From Streptomyces sp. NBC_00443 (GTDB lineage Bacteria > Actinomycetota > Actinomycetes > Streptomycetales > Streptomycetaceae): DNA of 64,000 bases. The stretch is from contig NZ_CP107917.1 in assembly GCF_036014175.1 (NCBI RefSeq), forward strand, positions 1,116,001 to 1,180,000. Reading direction: 5' to 3'. A program made the position numbers and the translations under genes. The notes under the pieces were generated by a model that had not been told where the DNA came from, ran no database searches, and worked only from the letters and a program-made list of their open reading frames with translations. This document shows, one piece after another, positions 30,949-37,901 of the stretch. Within the stretch, counting starts at the first letter, position 1. Every line of letters starts with the position of its first letter.

Positions 30949-31104
30949 GCCATCGATCAAAGCAGCGGGAACTCAGGGAGGTCAAGAATGCCCTGTTGGG
31001 ATTCCACATGCTGGGAGTCGGAATTCACGAGACTGTGACAGGGTTTCCCTTGAACGCTTCGTGGGCAACGCGCGGGCGCACAGCGCTGTTTCATAGGTCG
31101 CGCC

Positions 31105-31175
31105 CTCGTGGCACGGGCCTCGTGGCACGGGCCTCGTGGCACGGGCCTCGTGTAGCGGCCCCTCGTGCAGCGGCC
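31105..31175. repeat. Tandem repeat of a 14-bp unit (CTCGTGGCACGGGC), about five copies
   Basis: Three perfect copies run from 31105 to 31146, followed by two diverged copies (CTCGTGTAGCGGCC and CCTCGTGCAGCGGCC) to 31175. The array lies directly before the truncated flavoprotein remnant, at its broken 5' end. Confidence 0.85.
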
Positions 31176-32052
31176 CCGATCAGACCTGCGTCCGCGCCTC
31201 GCGTGCCGCCCGAAGGACCCTCCCTACGACCGTCTGGACTGGTACGCCGGCGACATGGCCGACCTCGCCGCCAGGTCCGAACCCGACCCGGCGGACCGGC
31301 TGGACTTCGAGGCTCTGGACCACCCCCTGGACGGCCTCGCGTTCCCGGCGCCGGACGCCTTCCAGGAGCACTTGCGGGACCGGATCGCCCGGGACGTCGT
31401 CCGCCGCGAGGACCCTGATTTCAGTGCCGACCTCGGGGCGTTCCTCGCGCTGCTCTCCGTCCACGGGCAGTTGCCCCGCCTGGTGGCCGCCGGAGTGCTG
31501 ACCGCCCGGTCCGTCGCCGAGCAGCTCGACGGCTGGTGGCACGGGTTCTTCAGTTTCCTGGACTCCGGGCCGCCCGGCTTCCGGCTGCGCCGGCTGCTCG
31601 CCCTGTCCGGGCAGGTGTCGTCCGCTTCCTGGGCGCCGGCATCCGGATCGGCACCGACGAGACGACCGGCAAGTTCACGGCGGCCGGCCCCACTGTCCCC
31701 GGCCACACGCTCCACGCCACCGCCCTCATCGAGGCGTATCTGCCCCGCCCCTCCCTGGACCGCACCGAGGACCCCCTCCTGCGTGACCTGCACCGGGCCG
31801 GCGCCCTCGCCGAGGAGGTCATCGCCGACCGACCGCACCCACACCCACCGCTCCGGCCTGCCGGCCGTCTCCGCCGCGGACGGTCACGTCCTCGATCCGT
31901 CCATCGGCGGCACTCACCCACGCCGTATCGCCCTCGGCGCCCCGACCAACAGCCGGGCCGTCGCCGCGTTCGCCCGCCCGCGCACGAACGCCCCCGCCTT
32001 CCGCCAGAACGACGCGGTGGCCCGTGCGCTGCTGTGTGCCCTGAGCTCATAG
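31165..32052 (+). pseudogene. 3' remnant of an FAD/NAD(P)-binding protein gene, truncated and frameshifted
   Basis: Only the C-terminal part of a larger (often >600 aa) FAD/NAD(P)-binding family protein is present. Coding sense starts in frame 1 (DRLDWYAGDMADLAARSEPDPADRLDFEALDHPL). It shifts near 31615 to another frame (VVRFLGAGIRIGTDETTGKFTAAGPTVPGHTLHATALIEAYLP) and returns to frame 1 near 31830 (THTHRSGLPAVSAADGHVLDPS, then TNAPAFRQNDAVARALLCALSS to the TAG at 32050). The second shift coincides with a duplicated GACC (GACCGACC, 31827-31834), a true small duplication by appearance. The N-terminal flavin-binding part is missing, replaced by the 14-bp tandem repeats. The gene is dead as read. 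Confidence 0.7.
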
Positions 32053-32125
32053 TTCCCAAAGGGAGAGATGGCAACGTCCACTATGTGAAATCCCCCTTGG
32101 GGTGAGCGCCGCCTTCTGCCACGAT

Positions 32126-32163
32126 CCCCATCAACCAGGTAGGAAAACTAGGGATCGATGGGG
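32126..32163 (+). promoter_or_regulatory. Inverted repeat enclosing TAGGAAA/TAGGGAT half-sites upstream of leader 3
   Basis: CCCCATC (32126-32132) and GATGGGG (32157-32163) bracket TAGGAAA (32140-32146) and TAGGGAT (32149-32155). Both resemble half-sites of the 23-bp sulfur palindrome, but in direct rather than inverted arrangement. This is the promoter region of the sulfonate ABC operon; binding by the same regulator is uncertain. Confidence 0.4.
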
Positions 32164-32173
32164 TGGGGTGGCC

Positions 32174-32275
32174 ATGAGTTCGCGCGAGCACGCACGTCTC
32201 GTCCCGCCCCTTCTGACCTCGCGTCGCCACATCGACTTCGCGCGTACGTCCAGCGCCATCTGTCGGCTCGTCTGA
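32174..32275 (+). CDS. Sulfur-type leader peptide 3 (SRRHIDFARTSSAICRLV), 33 aa
   Basis: ATG 32174 to TGA 32275, ending SRRHIDFARTSSAICRLV with one late Cys codon. G-rich sequence (GGGGTGG) provides a ribosome-binding site. It lies 106 bp upstream of the lipoprotein gene of the sulfonate-type ABC transporter. It shares the RRH(I/V)D and SSA motifs with the other two leaders in this window, supporting a common regulatory mechanism. Confidence 0.75.
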   Translation: MSSREHARLVPPLLTSRRHIDFARTSSAICRLV

Positions 32276-32280
32276 AGCCG

Positions 32281-32307
32281 TGCGCGGAGCCTGCCCGGGC
32301 CCGCGCA
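32281..32307 (+). promoter_or_regulatory. Hairpin between leader 3 and the ABC operon (candidate attenuator)
   Basis: TGCGCGG (32281-32287) pairs with CCGCGCA (32301-32307), starting 5 nt after the leader stop codon. A ribosome stalled in the leader could prevent or allow its folding. The mechanism is inferred. Confidence 0.4.
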
Positions 32308-32381
32308 AGCGCCGCCGTTCTCCGACGTACTCCCGCACTCCCCTGTCACTCACCTGCCATTCATTCCGAGAGGACACCTTC

Positions 32382-33488
32382 GTGTCTGCCGCAAGACCGC
32401 TCACCCCCCTGCGCACCCTCGCCGTCATAGCCGCGCTCCCCCTGCTGCTGACCGCCTGCGGCTACGGCGCCGAGTCCACCGACGACGGCAAGCAGGCCGA
32501 GGTCGCGGCGGACGCCAAGAAGCTCTCCGTCGACGAAGTGAAGATCGGTTACTTCCCCAACCTCACGCACGCCACCGCACTGGTGGGCGTCCAGGAGGGC
32601 CTGTTCCAGAAGGAGCTCGGCGGCACCACGATCAAGCCGTCGACGTTCAACGCCGGGCCGTCGGAGATCGAGGCGCTGAACTCCGGCTCCATCGACATCG
32701 GCTGGATCGGCCCGTCCCCCGCGATCAACGGCTACACCAAGGCGGCCGGGAAGAACCTGCGGATCATCTCGGGGTCGGCCTCGGGCGGTGTGAGGCTCGT
32801 CGTCAACCCGGAGAAGATCAAGTCCCTCAAGGACGTCAAGGGCAAGAAGATCGCCACGCCGCAGCTCGGCAACACCCAGGACGTGGCACTGCTCAACTGG
32901 ATCTCCGAGCAGGGCTGGAAGGTCGACGCGGAGAGCGGCAAGGGTGACGTCTCGGTCGTCCGCACCGACAACAAGATCACGCCGGACGCCTACAAGTCCG
33001 GCTCCATCGACGGGGCCTGGGTGCCGGAGCCGACCGCGTCCAAGCTGGTCGCCGAGGGCGGCAAGGTGCTGCTCGACGAGGCCGACCTGTGGCCCGACAA
33101 GAAGTTCGTGATCACGAACATCATCGTCCGGCAGGAGTTCCTCAAGGAGCACCCGGACGTCGTCGAGGCCGTGCTGCGCGGTTCGGTGAAGACCAACGAG
33201 TGGATCAACGCCAACCGGGACAAGGCCAAGGCCTCCGCGAACAAGGCCCTGGAGGAGCTCTCCGGCAAGCCCCTGCCCGCCGAGGTCATCGACCCGGCGT
33301 GGAAGTCGATCACCTTCCTCGACGACCCGCTGGCCGCGACCCTCGACAGCGAGGCGGAGCACGCGGTGAAGGCCGGCCTGCTGGAGGAGCCCGGCCTGAA
33401 GGGCATCTACGACCTCACGCCGCTCAACAAGGTCCTCAAGGCCGACGGCCAGGACGAGGTCGACGACGCCGGCCTCGGCATCAAGTAA
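32382..33488 (+). CDS. ssuA: Sulfonate-type ABC transporter substrate-binding lipoprotein
   Basis: A 368-residue lipoprotein that captures an alkanesulfonate or related organosulfur ligand outside the membrane. The GTG at 32382 has GAGAGGA about 7 nt upstream and gives a lipoprotein signal ending in LLLTAC (lipidated Cys26). The mature part has VKIGYFPNLTHATALVGVQEGLFQKELGG, NAGPSEIEALNSGSIDIGWIGPSPAINGY and GKKIATPQLGNTQDVALLNWI, matching the SsuA/NitT-TauT periplasmic family. An ATPase and a permease follow immediately in one operon. Ligand specificity is inferred from neighbouring sulfonate monooxygenases and the cysteine leader; nitrate or thiamine-precursor binding is less likely. Confidence 0.9.
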   Translation: MSAARPLTPLRTLAVIAALPLLLTACGYGAESTDDGKQAEVAADAKKLSVDEVKIGYFPNLTHATALVGVQEGLFQKELGGTTIKPSTFNAGPSEIEALNSGSIDIGWIGPSPAINGYTKAAGKNLRIISGSASGGVRLVVNPEKIKSLKDVKGKKIATPQLGNTQDVALLNWISEQGWKVDAESGKGDVSVVRTDNKITPDAYKSGSIDGAWVPEPTASKLVAEGGKVLLDEADLWPDKKFVITNIIVRQEFLKEHPDVVEAVLRGSVKTNEWINANRDKAKASANKALEELSGKPLPAEVIDPAWKSITFLDDPLAATLDSEAEHAVKAGLLEEPGLKGIYDLTPLNKVLKADGQDEVDDAGLGIK

Positions 33489-33524
33489 CCACCGCATCCG
33501 CTGAGTTCCCAGGAGGTGACGACC

Positions 33525-34322
33525 ATGGCCACCCCGACGGCCACGACCGCGAAGGTCGCCGAGGACGCCGCGGCGGTGGCGTATGCCGCGCGTGTCGAGC
33601 ATGTCTCGAAGTCCTTCGCCGGCCCCGCCGGGCAGCAGCTCGTCCTCGACGACGTCACGCTCGATGTCGCACCCGGTGAGTTCGTCACCCTCCTGGGGGC
33701 CTCCGGCTGCGGCAAGTCGACCCTGCTGAACCTCGTCGCGGGGCTGGATCGCCCTTCCGCCGGTTCGATCGGCACCGACGGGCGGCCCGCCCTGATGTTC
33801 CAGGAACACGCCCTGTTCCCCTGGCTGACCGCCGGCAAGAACATCGAGCTCGCGCTCAAGCTGCGCGGGGTCGCCAAGGCGGAGCGCCGCGCAGAGGCGG
33901 AGCGGCTGCTGGAACTCGTCCGGCTGCAGGGGGCGTACGGCAAGCGGGTGCACGAGCTGTCGGGGGGTATGCGGCAGCGGGTCGCTCTGGCCCGGGCACT
34001 GGCGCAGGACAGCCGACTGCTGCTGATGGACGAGCCGTTCGCGGCGCTGGACGCGATCACCCGGGACGTGCTGCACGACGAACTGACCCGTATCTGGCGG
34101 GAGACGGGGCTGTCGGTGCTGTTCGTGACACACAACGTCCGCGAGGCGGTGCGGCTTGCCCAGCGTGTGGTGCTGCTGTCCTCGCGGCCCGGCCGGATCG
34201 CGCGGGAGTGGACGGTGGACATTCCGCATCCGCGTCGTATCGAGGACACCGCGGTCGCCGAGCTGTCCGTCGAGATCACCGAAGAACTGCGTGGGGAGAT
34301 CCGCCGCCATGGCCGGCACTGA
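33525..34322 (+). CDS. ssuB: Sulfonate-type ABC transporter ATPase
   Basis: A 265-residue ATPase energising the importer. Walker A GASGCGKST near residue 62, Q-loop LMFQEHALFPWLT, signature LSGGMRQRVALARAL, Walker B RLLLMDEPFAALD and the H-loop His in VTHNVREAV are all intact. The ATG at 33525 is preceded by a perfect AGGAGG at 8 nt, favoured over the in-frame GTG at 33516. It lies 36 bp after the lipoprotein gene and overlaps the permease gene by 14 bp, as in SsuABC/TauABC operons. Confidence 0.93.
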   Translation: MATPTATTAKVAEDAAAVAYAARVEHVSKSFAGPAGQQLVLDDVTLDVAPGEFVTLLGASGCGKSTLLNLVAGLDRPSAGSIGTDGRPALMFQEHALFPWLTAGKNIELALKLRGVAKAERRAEAERLLELVRLQGAYGKRVHELSGGMRQRVALARALAQDSRLLLMDEPFAALDAITRDVLHDELTRIWRETGLSVLFVTHNVREAVRLAQRVVLLSSRPGRIAREWTVDIPHPRRIEDTAVAELSVEITEELRGEIRRHGRH

Positions 34323-35247
34323 CAACCGCGTCGACATCAAGGTCGACGTCACCGAGGACGGCTCCACGACGGCCCGGGTGCCGCAGGATCCCAACGATCT
34401 GGCGGGACTTGAGGCCGGGCTCGACGCGCTGGAATCGGTGCAGGTGGGTCGCACGCCGTTGCGCGAGACCTTGGTCCGCAAAGTGCTGCCGCCCGTCACC
34501 GCTGTCGCCCTGGTGCTGGTCGTCTGGCAGGTGCTGGTGTGGGCCGAGGTCGCCCCCGACTACAAGCTGGCCTCGCCGTCCGACGTGTGGGGCGAGGTCC
34601 GCGAGGCCTGGCTCCAGGGCACGCTGCTCGACTACATCTGGACGTCCGTCTCACGCGGCCTGCTCGGTTTCCTGCTGGCGCTCGCGATCGGCACGCCGCT
34701 CGGCCTGCTGGTCGCCCGGGTGAAGTTCGTCCGGGCGGCCATCGGCCCCATCCTGTCCGGCCTCCAGTCGTTGCCGTCGGTGGCCTGGGTGCCGCCTGCC
34801 GTGCTCTGGCTGGGCCTCAACAACTCGATGATGTACGCCGTGATCCTGCTCGGCGCGGTGCCGTCCATCGCCAACGGCCTCGTCGCGGGCATCGACCAGA
34901 TCCCCCCGCTGTTCCTGCGCGCCGGTCGGACCCTGGGCGCGACCGGGCTGCGCGAGGCCTGGCACATCGTCATGCCGGGGGCGCTCCCGGGCTATCTGGC
35001 CGGTCTGAAGCAGGGCTGGGCGTTCTCCTGGCGCTCACTGATGGCCGCCGAGATCATCGCATCCTCCCCCGATCTCGGCGTCGGCCTCGGCCAGTTGCTG
35101 GAGAACGGCCGCAACAACAGCAGCATGGCGCAGGTGTTCCTGGCCATCTTCCTGATCCTCCTCGTCGGCATCGCCATCGACCTGCTGATCTTCAGCCCGT
35201 TGGAGCGGCGGGTGCTGCGGGGGCGGGGGTTGCTGGTCGCTCGCTGA
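34309..35247 (+). CDS. ssuC: Sulfonate-type ABC transporter permease
   Basis: A 312-residue inner-membrane permease. The start ATG 34309 lies inside the ATPase gene, with GGGGAG 10 nt upstream. A long hydrophilic N-terminus (about 65 residues) precedes six hydrophobic segments. The EAA loop is GATGLREAWHIVMPGALPGYLAGLKQGWAFSWRSLMAAEII, characteristic of the SsuC/TauC/NrtB family. It is the last gene of the operon; the repetitive GC-rich region begins 20-30 bp downstream. Confidence 0.92.
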   Translation: MAGTDNRVDIKVDVTEDGSTTARVPQDPNDLAGLEAGLDALESVQVGRTPLRETLVRKVLPPVTAVALVLVVWQVLVWAEVAPDYKLASPSDVWGEVREAWLQGTLLDYIWTSVSRGLLGFLLALAIGTPLGLLVARVKFVRAAIGPILSGLQSLPSVAWVPPAVLWLGLNNSMMYAVILLGAVPSIANGLVAGIDQIPPLFLRAGRTLGATGLREAWHIVMPGALPGYLAGLKQGWAFSWRSLMAAEIIASSPDLGVGLGQLLENGRNNSSMAQVFLAIFLILLVGIAIDLLIFSPLERRVLRGRGLLVAR

Positions 35248-35264
35248 GGGGGCGGAATGGGGCG

Positions 35265-35760
35265 GGGCCGGGGGCCGGATGCGCGTCGACCGCGCGGGGA
35301 GTGCCGTCGTGCGGCCTGGCGTCGGCGGGCCGGGCCTAGCGCTGGGGGGCTGGGCCCAGCGTTGGCGGGCTGGGAATAGCGTTGGCGGGCTGGAGGGCTG
35401 GGCCAGGCCTCGCCGAGCCAGCCCAGACCAAGTCAGGCCGAGCCGCGCTGAAACCGGAGTCGGGCCGGGCCGGAGCTGGGCCAGGCCGGGCCGGAGTTGG
35501 GCCAGGCCAGACTGAGCCAGACCGGACCGAGCCCGACCGAAGCCGAGCCGGACCAGACAGGGCCAGACCGCGGCGGGCCGCGCCGCGCCGCGCCAGAGCG
35601 GAGCTGGGCCGGAGCCCGGCCAGACCGGAGCTGGGCCAGTTCAGACCGAGCCAGACCGGACCGAGTCCAACCGGAGCCGAGCCGGACCAGACCAGGGCCA
35701 GACCGACCCGGACCCGAAAACCTAGCCAGGCCAGACCACTCAGGCCGAACCGGGCCGAGC
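35265..35760. repeat. Degenerate GC-rich repeat tract with a ~78-bp direct repeat
   Basis: About 500 bp made of short variants of GGGCCGGAGCTGGGCCAG, GAGCCAGACCGGACC and similar words, with no stop codon in some frames but no recognisable protein. A longer imperfect direct repeat is clear: 35492-35569 and 35626-35704, 134 bp apart, differing by a few bases and one indel. Earlier, GGGCTGGGCC- and GCGTTGGCGGGCTGG-type words repeat at 35337-35395. The tract abuts the broken 5' end of the amine oxidase remnant. It lacks the exact repeats and unique spacers of a CRISPR array. Confidence 0.8.
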
Positions 35761-35762
35761 CG

Positions 35763-36722
35763 AAGGTCCGGGCCCGCTACCCGGAGTCGTTCCAGACCAT
35801 CTGGCGGGAGGCGCGGCGGTTCCACGAGGAGGGCCGCCGGGACTTCTTCCGCAAGCGCACCAACATGCCGATGGGCGAGTACCTGGACCTGGGCGGTTAC
35901 AGCCAGGAGTTCCGGTACGGCTACTTCATCCTGCTGTGCAGCGCGGTGTGGTCGGTGCCCGCCGAGCTGATCTGGGAGATGCCGGCGACGACGGTGATCG
36001 CCTTCTTCATGGCCCACGACGAGAGCGGCCTCGGCGGGCGCCGGGTCGACTGGCGGACGGTGACCGGCGGGTCGGTCTCGTACGTGCGCAAGGCGCTGGC
36101 CGCGATCGACCCGAAGACCCGGCTGTCCGAGCCGGTCACCAGGATCCGGCAGGACGCGGACGGGGTCGTCGTGCGGACGGCGTCCGGCGAGGAGCGCTTC
36201 GACCACGCCGTCGCCGCCACCCACGCCGACATCACCCGGGCCCTGCTGGAGAACCCGACCACGGCCCAGCGCGAGCTGCTCGGGTCGCTGCGCTACAACC
36301 CCTCCGCGGTGATCCTGCACACCGATCCCTCAGTGATGCCCGCCGACCCCACGCGCTGGGAGGCCTGGAACTACGGCAAGGTGACGGTGGACGGGCAGCC
36401 GCGCACGTATGTCGCCTACTACATGAACAAGCCGCACGGCTTCGAGTCGGAGACCGACTACTTCGTCACGCTCGACTACCCCCTGCCGGTCGCCGAGGAG
36501 TCGGTGATCCGCACCTTCCGCTACGAGCACCCGGTCATCGACATGGCCATGCGCACCGCTCAGCAGACCATCTACGAGGTCAACGAGGGTCCGCGGGTGA
36601 AGCTGTGCGGTTCGTACTTCCACTCCAAGCAGCAGTACCACGACCAGATCGGCTCCCACGAGGCCGCGTTCTCCTCCGGGAAGGAGGCCGCGGCCCAGCT
36701 GCTGCGGGAGCTGGGGCGCTGA
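35763..36722 (+). pseudogene. 5'-truncated FAD-dependent amine oxidase family gene
   Basis: About 319 residues of a flavin amine oxidase/desaturase-like protein remain, from KVRARYPESFQTIWREARRFHEEGRRDFF to AAAQLLRELGR. Recognisable are GEYLDLGGYSQEFRYGYFILLCSAVWSVPAELIWEMPATT, the VTRIRQDADGVVVRTASGEERFDHAVAATHADI segment and the C-terminal VKLCGSYFHSKQQYHDQIGSHEAAFSSGKEAAAQLL flavin-contacting region. The N-terminal dinucleotide-binding GxGxxG domain (normally ~120 residues) is missing. The frame instead runs back into the repeat tract, and no ribosome-binding site or credible start is present. Functional only if a fusion to the repeat-encoded peptide is made, which is unlikely. Confidence 0.75.
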
Positions 36723-36744
36723 GGCCGATACCGGGTCTTCGGTG

Positions 36745-37365
36745 CTAGTCCCCGGTGTGCCGGCGCGCCGACTCGTGCTCCTGGGCCATCCGCCGCAGCG
36801 CCATCAGCGCGGGTTCCAGGAGGACGGTCAGCAGCAGGGCCCGCTCGGCGACTTCCAGCGGGTCCTCGATCCCGTCCAGTTGGTCGAGGTCAAGGACAGC
36901 TGTGCGCTCGGCGAGGCGGGCGTACGGCAGGAGGACGCGCCAGTCGAGGGGGACGCCGAGCGAGCGCAGGGAGGACAGCGTCTCGGCGAGGGTGACGCGG
37001 GCGGGGGCGGCCTGGTGCACCTGCCAGCCCAACTGCTCGACCAGGGCGTCGACTTCACCGGCCTCGGTGGCCTGGTCGGCGGGCTCCCCGTTCGGCACGA
37101 GGGTGCCGAGGGTGAGGCCCAGTACGCGATGGGTGTCCCCGGTGTGCTCCGCCAGGGCGTCCAGCACCTCGCGGGTCGTGCTGACGGACAGGCCCCGGAC
37201 ACCGGTCAGCGCACGGATCAACTTCAGTCGGCGCAGGTGCTGTTCGTCGTACTCGGCCTGGGTCGCCGCGGTCTGCCGGCCCGCCGGGAGCAGCCCCTCA
37301 CGGAGGTAGTACTTGATCGTCGTGACGGCGACGCCACTGCGACGGCTCAACTCGGAGATACGCAT
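36745..37365 (-). CDS. MerR-family transcriptional regulator
   Basis: A 206-residue regulator. The ATG at 37365 begins MRISELSRRSGVAVTTIKYYLREGLLPAGRQTAATQAEYDEQHLRRLKLIRAL, the MerR helix-turn-helix and wing. The C-terminal ~130 residues have no metal-binding cysteines, so it probably senses an organic compound. A 41-bp palindrome (37388-37428) lies between it and the divergent DUF3291/MFS operon. MerR proteins activate from within such a dyad, so it likely controls the drug exporter and itself. Confidence 0.92.
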   Translation of the reverse strand: MRISELSRRSGVAVTTIKYYLREGLLPAGRQTAATQAEYDEQHLRRLKLIRALTGVRGLSVSTTREVLDALAEHTGDTHRVLGLTLGTLVPNGEPADQATEAGEVDALVEQLGWQVHQAAPARVTLAETLSSLRSLGVPLDWRVLLPYARLAERTAVLDLDQLDGIEDPLEVAERALLLTVLLEPALMALRRMAQEHESARRHTGD

Positions 37366-37387
37366 CGTTCGCCCCGGCTCTGGAATC

Positions 37388-37428
37388 TGGATACCTCTAC
37401 TGTCTAACATAGATAGTAGAGGTATCCA
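37388..37428. promoter_or_regulatory. 41-bp palindrome with 14-bp perfect arms (TGGATACCTCTACT) between MerR and exporter operons
   Basis: TGGATACCTCTACT (37388-37401) and its exact complement AGTAGAGGTATCCA (37415-37428) flank a 13-bp spacer. It sits 23 bp from the MerR start and 27 bp from the DUF3291 start, so it overlaps both promoters. This is the probable MerR operator. Confidence 0.8.
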
Positions 37429-37454
37429 ACATTCTCTCCGAGAGGGCCACAGCC

Positions 37455-37856
37455 ATGCCCACCCTGCGCTGGACCACCGTCGAGACACCCGCACCGGACA
37501 CCGAGGCGTTCGTCATGGCATCCCGGCTGGAGGTCCGCTCGCTCAAGGACGTACCGCGCTTCTTCCTCAAGTCGCTCGCCTCGTGGAAGCAGGTCACCGG
37601 CGCGCCCGGCGCGTACGGCGCCTCACTCATCGCCGAACCGCTGGGGCGCACCTTCTGGACCCTGTCGGCCTGGCAGGACAAGGAGGCGCTGTACACCTAC
37701 GCGAGGACCGAACCGCACCGGTCGATCATGAACGGCCTGCGGTCCACGATGAAGGACTCCGTCTTCACGTTCTGGCAGGTCCCCGCGGCCGACCTGCCCA
37801 TCGACTGGAACGACGCCCGGCGCCGCCTCGCCGAGGAGGCCCGCACCGGCAACTGA
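37455..37856 (+). CDS. DUF3291 / monooxygenase-like small protein
   Basis: A 133-residue protein starting ATG 37455. MASRLEVRSLKDVPRFFLKSLASWKQVTGAPGAYGASLIAEPLGRTFWTLSAWQDKEALYTYARTEPHRSIMNGL is typical of the DUF3291 / antibiotic-monooxygenase-like ferredoxin fold. Function unknown; relatives are proposed small monooxygenases or heme-fold proteins. It is first in an operon with the DHA2 exporter, divergent from MerR and under the same palindrome. A role in drug or quinone detoxification is inferred from that context. Confidence 0.8.
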   Translation: MPTLRWTTVETPAPDTEAFVMASRLEVRSLKDVPRFFLKSLASWKQVTGAPGAYGASLIAEPLGRTFWTLSAWQDKEALYTYARTEPHRSIMNGLRSTMKDSVFTFWQVPAADLPIDWNDARRRLAEEARTGN

Positions 37857-37901
37857 TCCCCCCACCACCGGCCCAGCATTCCGCAAGGAGAGACCTCCGC
37901 C

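Noticed and set aside
30667..31038. Plus-strand 123-codon frame between sfnG and the flavoprotein remnant
   Set aside because: It runs antisense to leader peptide 2, lacks a ribosome-binding site and shows no domain.
32053..32100. Weak inverted repeat (CCCAA-GGG with CCC-TTGGG) after the flavoprotein remnant
   Set aside because: The stem is interrupted and no gene needs it; too weak to call.
32280..32381. Upstream extension of the sulfonate-binding protein gene
   Set aside because: The GTG at 32382 gives a proper lipoprotein signal and has a good ribosome-binding site; the extension would bury the signal.
35265..35760. Possible CRISPR array
   Set aside because: Repeat words are degenerate, unevenly spaced and without unique spacers; no cas gene is present.
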